64,000 bases of DNA from Gemmatimonadaceae bacterium. GTDB taxonomy: Bacteria; Gemmatimonadota; Gemmatimonadetes; Gemmatimonadales; Gemmatimonadaceae. Shown here one piece after another: positions 6,757 to 15,655 of the stretch (position 1 is its first letter; the number at the start of each line of letters is the position of its first letter). The translations under genes and the position numbers were made by a program. Below the pieces are notes generated by a model. That model saw nothing but the letters and a program-made list of their open reading frames with translations. It did no database searches and was not told the origin of the DNA. Where the stretch lies: NCBI GenBank assembly GCA_025934775.1, contig JAICWO010000013.1, forward strand, positions 62,001-126,000. The letters run 5' to 3'.

Positions 6757-8028
6757 CTAACGCGGCTCGCGGGCCATCGCGGGAACGTAGACGGCGAAGC
6801 TCTCGCTGCCGTCGCCCCGCTGGCCGGAAAGTCCCAAGCCCCAGCAGTAGAGATTTCCGCGCACGGTGACGCCGCACACGTGGCTGCCGAAGCCCGTGCT
6901 GATCTCGGTGAACTGCTGGCGACCGAACACGGCAACCGGGATTTTGGCGCACGGGAGCGTCGGACCGCCGCAGCGCTCGGTGAGCGAGGCCGGCGCGACG
7001 CCGAGCTGGCCGAAGGAGTCGTCGCCCCAGCAATACGCGGCGCCGCTGGTGATGATCCCGCACGTGTGAACGATGCCGGCGCTCAATTGCAGAAACTCCA
7101 AATCGCTGGCCACGCGCAGCGGCGAGGTGCTTCCGTCCAGCGTGCCCGTTCCCATTTCTCCGCGGGAGTTCGCCTCCCAGCAGTACGCGAAACCCGACGC
7201 GTCGGCGCCGCAGGTGGTGAACGTTCCCACGCTGAGCGACGCCATCGCCGGCGCCTTCGGAACGAGCTGCGGTGTACTCTGTGCCCGCGTGATCTCGAGT
7301 CCGTTCTCGCGATCGATCCAGACGGCGCCCCAGCAGTAGACCGTTCCGATGGTGGTGCGCGCGCACGTCCGCTGTTGTCCCGCGCTCACCGACGCGATCG
7401 GCGATCGGAGCCCCAAGACGCGCGAGAGCGAGCCGCCGCCACCGGTCACGCTGCCGTTGCCGAGTTGTCCGCGGTCGTTCGATCCCCAGCAGAAGAGCGC
7501 GCCGTCGCTTCGCACCGCGCACGTGTGCGTCGCGCCGGCGCTGATCTGCGTCCACGGCAAGCTGCCGGAGACCTTCGCCGGAATGGGACCGCCGGGCGAA
7601 AAATCGCCGACCTGGTTTTCATCATTCGCGCCCCAGCAGAACGCTTCGCGGTCCGTGGTGATGCCGCACGTGTGGCGCGCGCCGGCGCTGATGCTCGCCC
7701 ACTTCACGCCGGGCAGCACTTGATGCGGTACGAGCGAGCATGAGTACTGTGCGTCCTTCGATCCGCACGTCGTGTCGGAGTGGACCACGCCAAGCTGCCC
7801 GTACTGATTGCTCCCCCAACAGTACGCGTTGCCGTTGCTCTTGATCGCGCACGTGTGATCGCCGCCGACGCTCACGCTCGCCCAGTCGCTCTGGCCCACG
7901 TCGTCGAGCACCGGAAATTCGCGCACCGGCGATGTAGCTTCACTGCACGAGACGAGCGCGGCGGCGATCGAACCGGCGAGCAGGATGCGGAGCAGCGCTG
8001 GCAGCAGAGCGGACATCGGAACCGTCAT
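6757..8028 (-). CDS. RCC1-repeat (regulator of chromosome condensation-like) lipoprotein
   Basis: This is a secreted beta-propeller protein of unknown ligand. The product is 423 residues from the ATG at 8028. A hydrophobic segment and lipobox (LVSC) near residue 27 mark it as a lipoprotein. It has seven repeats of about 50 residues, each with an HTCA/HTCG block followed by an AYCWG block and then GQLG-like ends. The paired cysteines in each repeat suggest disulfides, which fits export. Such RCC1 propellers are frequent in Gemmatimonadota and myxobacteria and usually have unknown roles. The start is uncertain: ATGs at 8076, 8028 and 8016 are in frame and none has a strong Shine-Dalgarno. I chose the one giving a compact signal peptide. 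Confidence 0.8.
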   Translation of the reverse strand: MTVPMSALLPALLRILLAGSIAAALVSCSEATSPVREFPVLDDVGQSDWASVSVGGDHTCAIKSNGNAYCWGSNQYGQLGVVHSDTTCGSKDAQYSCSLVPHQVLPGVKWASISAGARHTCGITTDREAFCWGANDENQVGDFSPGGPIPAKVSGSLPWTQISAGATHTCAVRSDGALFCWGSNDRGQLGNGSVTGGGGSLSRVLGLRSPIASVSAGQQRTCARTTIGTVYCWGAVWIDRENGLEITRAQSTPQLVPKAPAMASLSVGTFTTCGADASGFAYCWEANSRGEMGTGTLDGSTSPLRVASDLEFLQLSAGIVHTCGIITSGAAYCWGDDSFGQLGVAPASLTERCGGPTLPCAKIPVAVFGRQQFTEISTGFGSHVCGVTVRGNLYCWGLGLSGQRGDGSESFAVYVPAMAREPR

Positions 8029-8139
8029 GAAATTCAAATTGAGGAGACTCGGTCCGGCGCTGACGTTTGGGATCATCGCTGCGACAATGGAGATGGCGGT
8101 CCTGCTCTGGTTCGCGCGCTGCTGACGATCAGCTGACGA

Positions 8140-9819
8140 TCAGCGGTACGAGCGGCGCTGGTACGCGGCGCCCTGCCGGCCACGGCCAAGATTTGGAAGA
8201 AGCTTCACGCACGTGAAGTTGGGCGGAAAATGCTTCGTGCTGTCCGCGAGCAGCATTGGACACACGCGCTGCACGAGCCGCATGCCGGCGCCGCGAACCT
8301 GCTGCTCGACGCGCAGCGACTCGGCCGCCGCGGGATAGAGTACCCGCATCATCTGCACATCGGTCCCGACATCGCGGAACTCCGCACGAACGTTGCCGAC
8401 CTGCCCCGCGCGCAGCAGCTGCGCGGCTCGGGCAAGATGCCCTCGGATCTCGTCGACCATGTCGCGAATCCGGTCGGCGTCGGAGGCGTTCGAGGGGAGC
8501 ACGCGCGCAGCGCCGGAATCGCCGTTGGCGCGAATCCAACTGTGGGCGGCGAATCGGTTCGACGGTGCTTCGCTCGCCGGTTGGACCCGAGCCGGTGCGC
8601 CAGGAGTCATGACCGCGGTGGGCGCGGGGGACGCGGCGACCGGCGCGGCGGCCGCGCGCGATCGCATCGCCACGACGGCACCGGCGCCGACGGCGCCAAT
8701 CACGAGCACCGCCGCCGCGGCCTGCAGCACGCGGCGCTTCGTCGCGCGCTCGTCCGGCAGCTTGCGCGTTCGTGCACGCGGCGACCCGTCCACGCGTTGC
8801 GTGGGACCGGAGAGCCGCGCGACGCCGCCGAGTGCCAGCGATTCGCCGTCGAATGGCCTGGTCGCGGCAACGACGTCGCGGCCGAAATCGATCACGCTCG
8901 CGTATCGATCCGCCGGCTCGGGTGCGAGCGCACGGTCGAGCGCGGCCTGCAGCGCCGGTGGCCAGTCGACGTGCGGCGCCACGTCGCTCAGCGTGCGAGG
9001 GCGCAGCGTGAGCCGACGCACGAGCGTCTCCTTCGACGTGACGCGCGGATACGGCTGATCGGCCGTGAGCATGTTGAACAGCACGAGCCCGAGCGAATAG
9101 AGATCGGTGCGGTTGTCCAGCCGCTCCCCCGCGAGCTGCTCGGGGCTCATGTACTCGGGCGTGCCGAGCGAGACACCGGCGGTGGTGACCGTTTGCGAGC
9201 CGCCTCCGTCGCCGCTCCCCTGCACCGTCTTCGCGATGCCGAAGTCGACGACCTTGACCCAATCGCTGCCGTCGTGATGGCGTGCGATCATGATGTTGTC
9301 GGGCTTGAGATCGCGATGGACGATGCCGAGGTGATGCGCCGCGGCGAGCGCGCTCGCCACCTGGTGCGCCAGATCCGCCGCACGCGCCGGCGGCAGTGGT
9401 CCGTCGCGATCGATCATCGTCCGCAGCGTCTCGCCTTCGACGAATTCCATCGCGAGATAGAGCATGCCCTCGGAGGTCTCGCCGAAGTCGTAGATCTGCG
9501 CGACGTTCGGATGGTTGATGCGGCTGGCGTTGGCCGCCTCCCGATTGAACCGCGAGATCGCCTCCGCCGAGAGCGCGAGATTGGGACTCATCACCTTCAC
9601 GGCGCTCTTGCGTCCCATTCGCACGTGCTCGGCGAGGTACACGCGGCCCATGCCGCCCTCGCCGAGGAGCTGGAGGATCTGATAGCGATCGGCGATCACC
9701 TGGCCGATGAGCGGATCGTCGCTCCCGCGCGGCCGCAGCGCGCTCCCGTCGTTCGGGCAGAAGCGCTGCTCCGGGCCGAACTCGGCACCGCATTGCGTGC
9801 AGATCATGACTGTGCTCAC
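8140..9819 (-). CDS. Hanks-type Ser/Thr protein kinase with N-terminal zinc ribbon and one membrane helix
   Basis: This is a membrane-anchored eukaryotic-like kinase of 559 residues. It begins with a short zinc-ribbon-like motif (C7, C10, C21; the fourth ligand position is D in CPND). The kinase domain spans about 46-300: glycine loop GEGGMGRV (53-60), catalytic lysine K75, HRDLKPDN (168-175), DFG (192-194) and a GTPEYMSPEQ activation segment, all intact. A membrane helix follows at about 360-382, then an extracytoplasmic domain of about 175 residues without PASTA repeats. The start is set to GTG 9819 because a GGAG lies five bases upstream; ATG 9807 is the alternative. The gene is divergent from the EAL-HDOD gene. 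Confidence 0.92.
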   Translation of the reverse strand: MSTVMICTQCGAEFGPEQRFCPNDGSALRPRGSDDPLIGQVIADRYQILQLLGEGGMGRVYLAEHVRMGRKSAVKVMSPNLALSAEAISRFNREAANASRINHPNVAQIYDFGETSEGMLYLAMEFVEGETLRTMIDRDGPLPPARAADLAHQVASALAAAHHLGIVHRDLKPDNIMIARHHDGSDWVKVVDFGIAKTVQGSGDGGGSQTVTTAGVSLGTPEYMSPEQLAGERLDNRTDLYSLGLVLFNMLTADQPYPRVTSKETLVRRLTLRPRTLSDVAPHVDWPPALQAALDRALAPEPADRYASVIDFGRDVVAATRPFDGESLALGGVARLSGPTQRVDGSPRARTRKLPDERATKRRVLQAAAAVLVIGAVGAGAVVAMRSRAAAAPVAASPAPTAVMTPGAPARVQPASEAPSNRFAAHSWIRANGDSGAARVLPSNASDADRIRDMVDEIRGHLARAAQLLRAGQVGNVRAEFRDVGTDVQMMRVLYPAAAESLRVEQQVRGAGMRLVQRVCPMLLADSTKHFPPNFTCVKLLPNLGRGRQGAAYQRRSYR

Positions 9820-9999
9820 GGGTGCTCCAGCGGGTGGCCCGGACCGGCCCTTCACTCAAGGGAGACGTTGCAACGACGCGCGGCGTTAGCGGAAGGATCG
9901 GCCTCGAGCGCCACCGGTAAAGACAACGGGCAGCAACGGACGTCACCGTCGAGCGGCAGGCGTTCAACTCGCGCGGGCCGCGGGTCGATACTCGGCTGC

Positions 10000-11232
10000 A
10001 TGGAAATCCTCGTCGCACGGCAGCCGGTCTTCGACCGCCGCGAGCAACTGTACGGCTACGATCTCGTTCTTCGACGTCCAGGCTCCGGCGCCCCGGGCGG
10101 GCCGCTCCCCGAGCAATTGGTGGCAGACACCTTTCTCGGAATCGGCATCGACCAGGTCGCCGCGGGCCGGCGCGCGTTCGTCACCGTCGATCGCGACATG
10201 CTGCTCGGCGGCGCGGTCCGACTGCTCCCGGCCGACCGCGTCGTGCTCCAGATCAACGACGAGGTGGGCGCCGATGGGGATCTGATCCAGGTGTGCGATC
10301 AGCTCGTGTGGTCCGGGTATCGCTTCTCGATCGTGAGCCAGAGGCCGGACACGCTGCCGGAAGAGCTGCTGCGCCTCGCCGAGATCGTGAAGGTGGATGT
10401 GCCGAGCGTCGACACGGCGACGTTGTCTGACATCACGGCGTGGCTCCGCAGCTACCACGTTCGCTTGCTCGCGATGCACGTGCGCCACCGGCTCGAGCGC
10501 GACGTGTGCACGAACCTCGGTTTCGAGTTGTTCGAGGGCTATCGCTTCACGGCGCCCGAGACGCTCACGCGGCGTGATCTGCCGATCGAGCACGTGATGA
10601 CCTTCCGGCTGCTCAAGATGGTGCGCGATCCGCGCTCGGGCGACGCCGAGATCGAGGACGTGCTGCGCCGCGACGTGGCGCTCTCGTACAAGCTCCTGCG
10701 CATGGTGAACTCGGCGGCCGTGGGCGGGCGCGACATCTGGTCGATCGGGCATGCGCTGCGGCTGCTCGGGCGCGAGCAGGTGGCGCGCTGGCTCGGGCTG
10801 CTGCTCGTCACCGACAGCGCGAAGGACGGCGTGCGCGGCGAGCTGGTGAACCTCACGCTCGTGCGCGCGCGCATGTGCGAGATGATGGCCGACGCCGCCG
10901 GTGTGCCGCGGGCGCGCGGGCCGCTCTTTCTCGTCGGCATGCTCTCGCTGCTCGACCAACTGCTCGAGACGCCGATGCCGCTCCTCGCCGACTCGATGGA
11001 GCTGGCGCCCGACGTGCGCAACGCGCTGCTCGAGCGCGCGGACTTCTACGGCGCCGTGTTGGGGCTCGTCGAAGCGTACGAGCAGGGATGGTGGGACCAG
11101 GTCGACGCGCTGGCGCAGAACGTTGGCGTGAGCCCGGTCGCGCTGCCGCCGATGTACCTGGAGGCGTTGAGCTGGGCGAGCGAGCAGCAGCGGCCCATCG
11201 AGACGAAGCAGGCGGCCGCCGGCGGCCGCTAA
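10000..11232 (+). CDS. EAL-HDOD protein (YuxH family), degenerate EAL
   Basis: This is a signalling or scaffold protein of 410 residues: an EAL-like domain (about 1-190) followed by an HDOD domain (about 200-390). It opens with the family signature ARQPVFDR and GYDLVLR. The glutamate that gives EAL its name is replaced in the GYDLVL block, and other catalytic acidic residues of c-di-GMP phosphodiesterases are not evident, so hydrolysis is unlikely. It might still bind a nucleotide. HDOD domains lack the HD metal-binding pair and act in protein-protein signalling. It faces the Ser/Thr kinase gene across 180 bases. The start at ATG 10000 gives the conserved N-terminus; the long open frame upstream is antisense to the kinase. 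Confidence 0.88.
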   Translation: MEILVARQPVFDRREQLYGYDLVLRRPGSGAPGGPLPEQLVADTFLGIGIDQVAAGRRAFVTVDRDMLLGGAVRLLPADRVVLQINDEVGADGDLIQVCDQLVWSGYRFSIVSQRPDTLPEELLRLAEIVKVDVPSVDTATLSDITAWLRSYHVRLLAMHVRHRLERDVCTNLGFELFEGYRFTAPETLTRRDLPIEHVMTFRLLKMVRDPRSGDAEIEDVLRRDVALSYKLLRMVNSAAVGGRDIWSIGHALRLLGREQVARWLGLLLVTDSAKDGVRGELVNLTLVRARMCEMMADAAGVPRARGPLFLVGMLSLLDQLLETPMPLLADSMELAPDVRNALLERADFYGAVLGLVEAYEQGWWDQVDALAQNVGVSPVALPPMYLEALSWASEQQRPIETKQAAAGGR

Positions 11233-11339
11233 GATCTCTCCGCGCACGTCGCGGCGCGCCCAACGAATGGCGGCATGGGGTTGTCGAACGGTGTGGCAGG
11301 CGGCTAACGTCGCTGCGTCCGCACACCGCGATCTTCCCA

Positions 11340-12398
11340 ATGACCAACCGCCTGGCCGCCGTCGCCCTCCTCGCCGCATCATCGCTCTCCGCGCAGCAGC
11401 CTCGATTCGCCGGACGCGATTACGTCATCAAGAATTTCAAATTCGAGTCGGGTGAATCGCTGCCCGCGCTTCGGATGCACTACATCAGCATGGGGCAGCC
11501 ACGCCGCGACGCCGGGGGCGTCGTGCGCAACGCGGTGATGGTGCTCCACGGCACGACGGGATCGAGCGCGAACTTCACCACGCGTACGTTCGCCGGCGTG
11601 CTGTTTGGCCCGGGCCAACTGCTCGACACGTCGAAGTATTTCGTCATCATTCCCGACAACGTCGGCCACGGCCAGTCGAGCAAGCCGAGCGACGGACTGC
11701 GCGCGCATTTTCCGCACTACACGTACGATGACATGGTCGACGCGCAGCATGCGCTGCTGACGCAGGGCCTGGGCGTGAACCATCTGCGGCTCGTGATGGG
11801 GACGTCGATGGGTTGCATGCACGCGTGGGTGTGGGGCGAGCGCTATCCCGATTTCGTCGACGGGCTCGTGCCGCTGGCGTGCGCGCCGACGCAGATCGCC
11901 GGCCGCAACCGGATGATGCGCACGATGATCATGGATTTCATACGCCAGAGTCCTGATTACGACGGCGGCGACTACGCGACGCAGCCGGTGGGCCTCCGGC
12001 CGGCGATGGGAATGCTCTTCGTGCTGACGTCGGCGCCCAAGGTGCAGCAGCGGACCGCGCCGACGCGCGACGCCGCGGATTCTTCGATTCGCGCGTATCT
12101 CGACAACGCGGTGCGCACGCACGACGCGAACGACGTGGTATACGCGTTCGATGCGTCGCGCAACTACGATCCGTCGGCGAAGCTGGGGAGCATCACGGCG
12201 CACGTGCTGGCGATCAACTCCGCCGACGATTTCGTGAATCCGCCGGAGCTGGGGATCGTGGAGCAGCTCATGCCGCGGGTGAAGCATGGGCGGTTCGTGC
12301 TGCTGCCGATCACGGAGCAAACGCGGGGGCATGGGACGCATTCGCTGCCGGCGGTGTGGCAGGGGTATCTCGCGGAGCTCTTGAAGACGTTGCCGTGA
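11340..12398 (+). CDS. Secreted alpha/beta hydrolase of the MetX (homoserine acetyltransferase-like) fold
   Basis: The 352-residue protein has a Sec signal peptide (about 1-18, cleavage after LSA). The mature part resembles homoserine O-acetyltransferase: nucleophile S156 in GTSMGCMHAW, aspartate in NSADDF near residue 290, and histidine in GHGTHSLP near 327. Classical MetX enzymes are cytoplasmic and make acetylhomoserine. The signal peptide argues instead for a secreted esterase or acyltransferase of the same fold, so the substrate is unknown. It has no methionine-biosynthesis neighbours. A copy of an interspersed repeat follows the gene. Confidence 0.8.
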   Translation: MTNRLAAVALLAASSLSAQQPRFAGRDYVIKNFKFESGESLPALRMHYISMGQPRRDAGGVVRNAVMVLHGTTGSSANFTTRTFAGVLFGPGQLLDTSKYFVIIPDNVGHGQSSKPSDGLRAHFPHYTYDDMVDAQHALLTQGLGVNHLRLVMGTSMGCMHAWVWGERYPDFVDGLVPLACAPTQIAGRNRMMRTMIMDFIRQSPDYDGGDYATQPVGLRPAMGMLFVLTSAPKVQQRTAPTRDAADSSIRAYLDNAVRTHDANDVVYAFDASRNYDPSAKLGSITAHVLAINSADDFVNPPELGIVEQLMPRVKHGRFVLLPITEQTRGHGTHSLPAVWQGYLAELLKTLP

Positions 12399-12445
12399 GA
12401 GAGGACGACTGCGCGGGGACGGCTGTGAGGGGCGACTACGAGCAG

Positions 12446-12530
12446 GCAGCTGCAGTTCCCAGCTCGGCTGTTCGCTATCAGCGACAGCTATCGGTTGAAT
12501 TCGGAACGAAGCGTTGAATGCGGGCGCGCG
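12446..12530 (+). repeat. Interspersed repeat, copy 1
   Basis: A 40-base core at 12453-12492 recurs at 36168-36207 (39/40 identical) and inverted at 36380-36419 (37/40). Copies 1 and 3 also share the downstream block GGAACGAAGCGTTG and a GC-rich tail. The core contains an imperfect hairpin (GCTGTTCGCT...AGCGACAGC). Spurious frames through the repeat give the same peptide (IAVADSEQPS-like), which shows that the similarity is real. This copy lies between two co-oriented genes, just upstream of the PorV-like gene. Confidence 0.85.
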
Positions 12531-12549
12531 GCTGAGTTCTACAACAAAG

Positions 12550-12555
12550 TATAAT
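12550..12555 (+). promoter_or_regulatory. Consensus -10 box (TATAAT) right upstream of the PorV-like gene
   Basis: A perfect TATAAT lies 9 bases before the ATG at 12565, so transcription would begin at or near the start codon and give a leaderless or nearly leaderless mRNA. There is no Shine-Dalgarno in front of the ATG, which agrees. No good -35 hexamer is seen 16-18 bases further up. The site could be a chance match in an AT-rich spot. Confidence 0.35.
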
Positions 12556-12564
12556 ATCACTATT

Positions 12565-13575
12565 ATGAAAAGTCTTCTTGTAGTCGCATCATTGTTGGCG
12601 TTCGCGGCGGTGGCGGGTGCGCAGTCGGGTGGGCCGTATGCGCCGATCGTGCTGCTGGAGCCGGCCGGTGCGCGGACGCTCGGGATGGGCAATGTCGGCG
12701 TCGCGGGCCGGGACGACGACGTGCTGTTCTATAATCCGGCGCAGCTCGCGATCGCGCGGGGCATGAGCATCTCGGGCGAGCGGTACTCCGCGAACGCGGG
12801 GGGCGGCACGATCTCGGCGGTGACCAAGCTCGGACCGGGGGCAATCGCGATTGGTGCGCAGACGGTCGACTATCGATCGCCGACGGGAGCGGTCGTGGTC
12901 GCGCCAGGGATTGGGCCGGCGGTGCTCGCAACGTTCCCGGCCGACCGCGCAACCAGCCGAATCGGCGGCGAGACCGTGGGCTCGTCGAGCGAGCTCACCG
13001 CCGGCTACGGCATGACGCTCAAGGGATTTCGTCTTGGCGGCGCGGCGAAGTACGCGGTCGACGAGCTCGCCGCGACGCGAATCGAGAGCGCGGCGTTCGA
13101 CGTCGGGGTCTCGAAGGATTGGATGCGGTATTTCAGCGCGGCACTCGCGGTGCAGAACATCGGCGCGACATCTCACGTGCCGTGCGTCGCGCTCGGCGGC
13201 GCAGATGGGAGCTGCGACGTGAATGCAACGCCCGGCGCGCCGAGCCCGATTCGCTTCCCAGTCGACCTCCCGCTCCGCACGACGCTCGGCATCGCCGCGA
13301 GCGGGCCCGCCGGTCCGCTCGATCTCACCGCCACCGCCGCGGCCTCGATGTATCGCGCCGACTGGATCTCTCCGGCGGCCGGCGTCGAGGCATCGTACAG
13401 TTGGCTCGACGGCTACGACGTCGCGCTTCGCGCCGGGGCGCGGCGGCCGCTCGCGGGTGAAGGCACCCTGACCGCCGGCGCCGGCTTCACCGCCGACCGC
13501 CTCTCGATCGACTACGCGCTCGAGACGTTCACGGGCAGACGCGTCGGCCACCGCTTCGGCTTGAGGATTCGCTAA
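12565..13575 (+). CDS. PorV/PorQ-like outer-membrane beta-barrel protein
   Basis: The 336-residue protein has a signal peptide (about 1-19, cleavage after AGA). The mature part begins with the family block ending in GARTLGMGNVGVAGRDD and NPAQLA, typical of the PorV/UPF0164/FadL-like barrels that Gemmatimonadota and Bacteroidota carry. Alternating hydrophobic strands continue to the end, which terminates in the strand RVGHRFGLRIR. In Bacteroidota PorV is an outer-membrane shuttle of type IX secretion, but no other such genes are visible here, so the role is open. The stop codon shares one base with the next start (TAATG), so the two genes are coupled. Confidence 0.75.
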   Translation: MKSLLVVASLLAFAAVAGAQSGGPYAPIVLLEPAGARTLGMGNVGVAGRDDDVLFYNPAQLAIARGMSISGERYSANAGGGTISAVTKLGPGAIAIGAQTVDYRSPTGAVVVAPGIGPAVLATFPADRATSRIGGETVGSSSELTAGYGMTLKGFRLGGAAKYAVDELAATRIESAAFDVGVSKDWMRYFSAALAVQNIGATSHVPCVALGGADGSCDVNATPGAPSPIRFPVDLPLRTTLGIAASGPAGPLDLTATAAASMYRADWISPAAGVEASYSWLDGYDVALRAGARRPLAGEGTLTAGAGFTADRLSIDYALETFTGRRVGHRFGLRIR

Positions 13576-15506
13576 TGCGCCGCGCAACGCTTCTCTCGCT
13601 CGCCGCGGCCGCCGGAGCCGCCGCGGCCGCCGGCTGCACACAGCGCCTCGTGCTCAGCAAGGACGACTCGCCCGTCGTGCTCTCGCACCAGCTCATCACC
13701 GCGCCCAATCCGGGCGAGCCGGGGCCGTTCGCCGTCAAGACCATGTACTACGGCAGCGGCACGGACAAGCGGCGCCGGGAGTTTCGCGATTCCGTCACGA
13801 TCAAGACCGCGACCGTGAACGCGTCGGCGTTCGTCACCATTCCGCCGGCGCAAGCCAAGCAGCGCAAGAAGGACTGGGGGTTCGGCCCCGACAAGTATCC
13901 CATCAACGGGCGCGTCTGGTATCCGGACGGCCCAGGCCCGTTTCCCCTCGTGCTCATCGTCCACGGCAACCACGATCCGCTCCAGTACTCCGACCCGGGC
14001 TACGCGTATCTCGGGACGCTGCTCGCCTCGCGCGGCTTCATATTAGTCTCCGTGGATGAGAATTTCATCAACGGCGGCCTGCGCGGCGAGAGCGACGGCC
14101 GGGCGTGGCTCCTGCTGAAGCACCTCGAGGACTGGCGCCGCTGGAGCGACAGCGCGGGCGGCCCGTTCTATCACAAGGTCGACATGCACGAGATCGCCCT
14201 GATGGGGCACTCGCGCGGCGGCGAAGCGGTCGGGATCGCGGCGGCGTTCAACCGCCTGTCGCACTACCCGGACGACGCGAACGTGAAGTTCAACTTCAAC
14301 TTCGACATCAAGTCCGTGTTCGCGATCGCGCCCGTCGACGGGCAGTACAAGCCCGCCGGCGTCTGGACGCCGATCGAGAACGTCAACTACATGGTGATCC
14401 ACGGCTCGCACGACGGCGACGTGTCGACGTTCAACGGCCTGCGCACGTTTCAGCGCATTCGGTTCACGGACGGCAAGCCGCACTTCAAGGCGGCGTTCTA
14501 CGTCTACCGGGCGAACCACGGCCAGTGGAACACCGTCTGGGGGAATAAGGATGACGGTCCGCGGAGCGGCCGGTATCTCGACTTGCGCGGGCTGCTCTCA
14601 CCCGAGCAGCAGCGACAGTTCAGCAAGGTGATGATCGGCGCGTTTCTCGAGGCGACGCTGCACGGAAAGTCGGAGTACCTGCCGATCTTCCGCGACCACC
14701 GCGTGGCCGGCGCGTGGCTCCCGAAGACGATGTACATCACCCGCTTCCAAGAGAGCGGCTTCAGACCGCTCGCCACGTTCGACGAAGACGTCGACGTCAC
14801 GACCGGCTCGGTGCCCGGCGTCGCGATCTCCGGCGACAGCCTCGCCACCTGGAAGGAGAACGCGCTCGACCTGCGCGACGGACAGAACGATCCCATCAAC
14901 ACCAACGCCGTCACCCTCGGCTGGAACAATCACATTCGCGGCGGCGATACCACGAAGCTTGGACGGCCGGCATCGTACACGCTCGGCCTGACCGATTCAC
15001 TTTCCGCCGCGCTGCACACCGGCGATGCGACGTCGCTCTACCTGTCGCTCGCCCCGACGGACGCGGTCCCCGGGCCCCGCGCGCCGCACGACACGACCAA
15101 GAAATCGGACAGCACGGGCACGCGCGGCGCGTCATCCAAGAAATCAAATACCAAGACTCAGAAGGACAGCACGCCGGTCGATCTGACGGTCGAGGTGACC
15201 GACGCCGCCGGCCACGTGGCGCGGTTGCCGCTCACGCACTTCGGCGTCCCGCGGCGCCCGCTGACGGCGCACATCCTGCGCCGCGCCGACGAGGAGCGCC
15301 GCCGCTTCCCGACGCAGTACGAGCTCGTGCTGCAGACATACGTGATGCCGCTGGCGGAGTTCGTCCGGCAGTCGCCGGGCTTCGATCCGGCGCGGCTGCG
15401 GAGCGTGCGGCTCGTGTTCGATCGGCTGCAGGAAGGGACCGTGGTGGTCGACGACATCGGGCTCTCGAACAGCGCGGGACCGTTCACGTCGCTCGGGGAG
15501 CCGTAG
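13575..15506 (+). CDS. Lipoprotein alpha/beta hydrolase (dienelactone-hydrolase/PAF-acetylhydrolase-like) with C-terminal extension
   Basis: The 643-residue envelope hydrolase starts with a poly-Ala signal and lipobox ending AAGC, so it is lipid-anchored. The hydrolase domain spans about 95-370: oxyanion region LIVHGNHDP, nucleophile in GHSRGGEAVG (near residue 213), acid in SHDGDVS, and histidine in ANHGQW. A second, mostly beta domain follows (about 390-640), interrupted by a Ser/Thr/Lys-rich linker near residues 505-535. The substrate is unknown; an ester is likely. It is translationally coupled to the PorV-like gene, so both are probably delivered to the outer envelope together. Confidence 0.8.
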   Translation: MRRATLLSLAAAAGAAAAAGCTQRLVLSKDDSPVVLSHQLITAPNPGEPGPFAVKTMYYGSGTDKRRREFRDSVTIKTATVNASAFVTIPPAQAKQRKKDWGFGPDKYPINGRVWYPDGPGPFPLVLIVHGNHDPLQYSDPGYAYLGTLLASRGFILVSVDENFINGGLRGESDGRAWLLLKHLEDWRRWSDSAGGPFYHKVDMHEIALMGHSRGGEAVGIAAAFNRLSHYPDDANVKFNFNFDIKSVFAIAPVDGQYKPAGVWTPIENVNYMVIHGSHDGDVSTFNGLRTFQRIRFTDGKPHFKAAFYVYRANHGQWNTVWGNKDDGPRSGRYLDLRGLLSPEQQRQFSKVMIGAFLEATLHGKSEYLPIFRDHRVAGAWLPKTMYITRFQESGFRPLATFDEDVDVTTGSVPGVAISGDSLATWKENALDLRDGQNDPINTNAVTLGWNNHIRGGDTTKLGRPASYTLGLTDSLSAALHTGDATSLYLSLAPTDAVPGPRAPHDTTKKSDSTGTRGASSKKSNTKTQKDSTPVDLTVEVTDAAGHVARLPLTHFGVPRRPLTAHILRRADEERRRFPTQYELVLQTYVMPLAEFVRQSPGFDPARLRSVRLVFDRLQEGTVVVDDIGLSNSAGPFTSLGEP

Positions 15507-15574
15507 TCCGCGACGCGGACGCGAGATCCCTCGACTCCCTCGCTTCGCTCGGTCGCTCGGGATGACAGGGGAGG

Positions 15575-15611
15575 CGGAGCACGCGGTCTCCGCGCCTGTC
15601 CGCGTGCTCCG
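15575..15611. terminator. Bidirectional hairpin between convergent genes
   Basis: An 11-bp perfect stem (15575-15585 with 15601-15611) encloses a 15-base loop in the 149-base convergent gap. Just upstream is a CTCGCTTCGCTCGG...CTCGGGATGACA motif of a type seen repeatedly in high-GC genomes. No U-tract is present. A transcription stop serving both strands is an inference from position and structure. Confidence 0.5.
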
Positions 15612-15655
15612 AGCACTTCTCCGCAGGCCGCCGTTCTCCGCCGCCTCGTCCCGTA

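Noticed and set aside
8121-8144. Tandem CTGACGATCAG at the end of the kinase gene
   Set aside because: Only two units, partly coding; not enough to call a repeat element.
8230-9999. Upstream part of a 1000-codon frame leading into the EAL-HDOD gene
   Set aside because: It is antisense to the Ser/Thr kinase gene; the conserved EAL N-terminus begins at 10000, so the upstream part is not translated.
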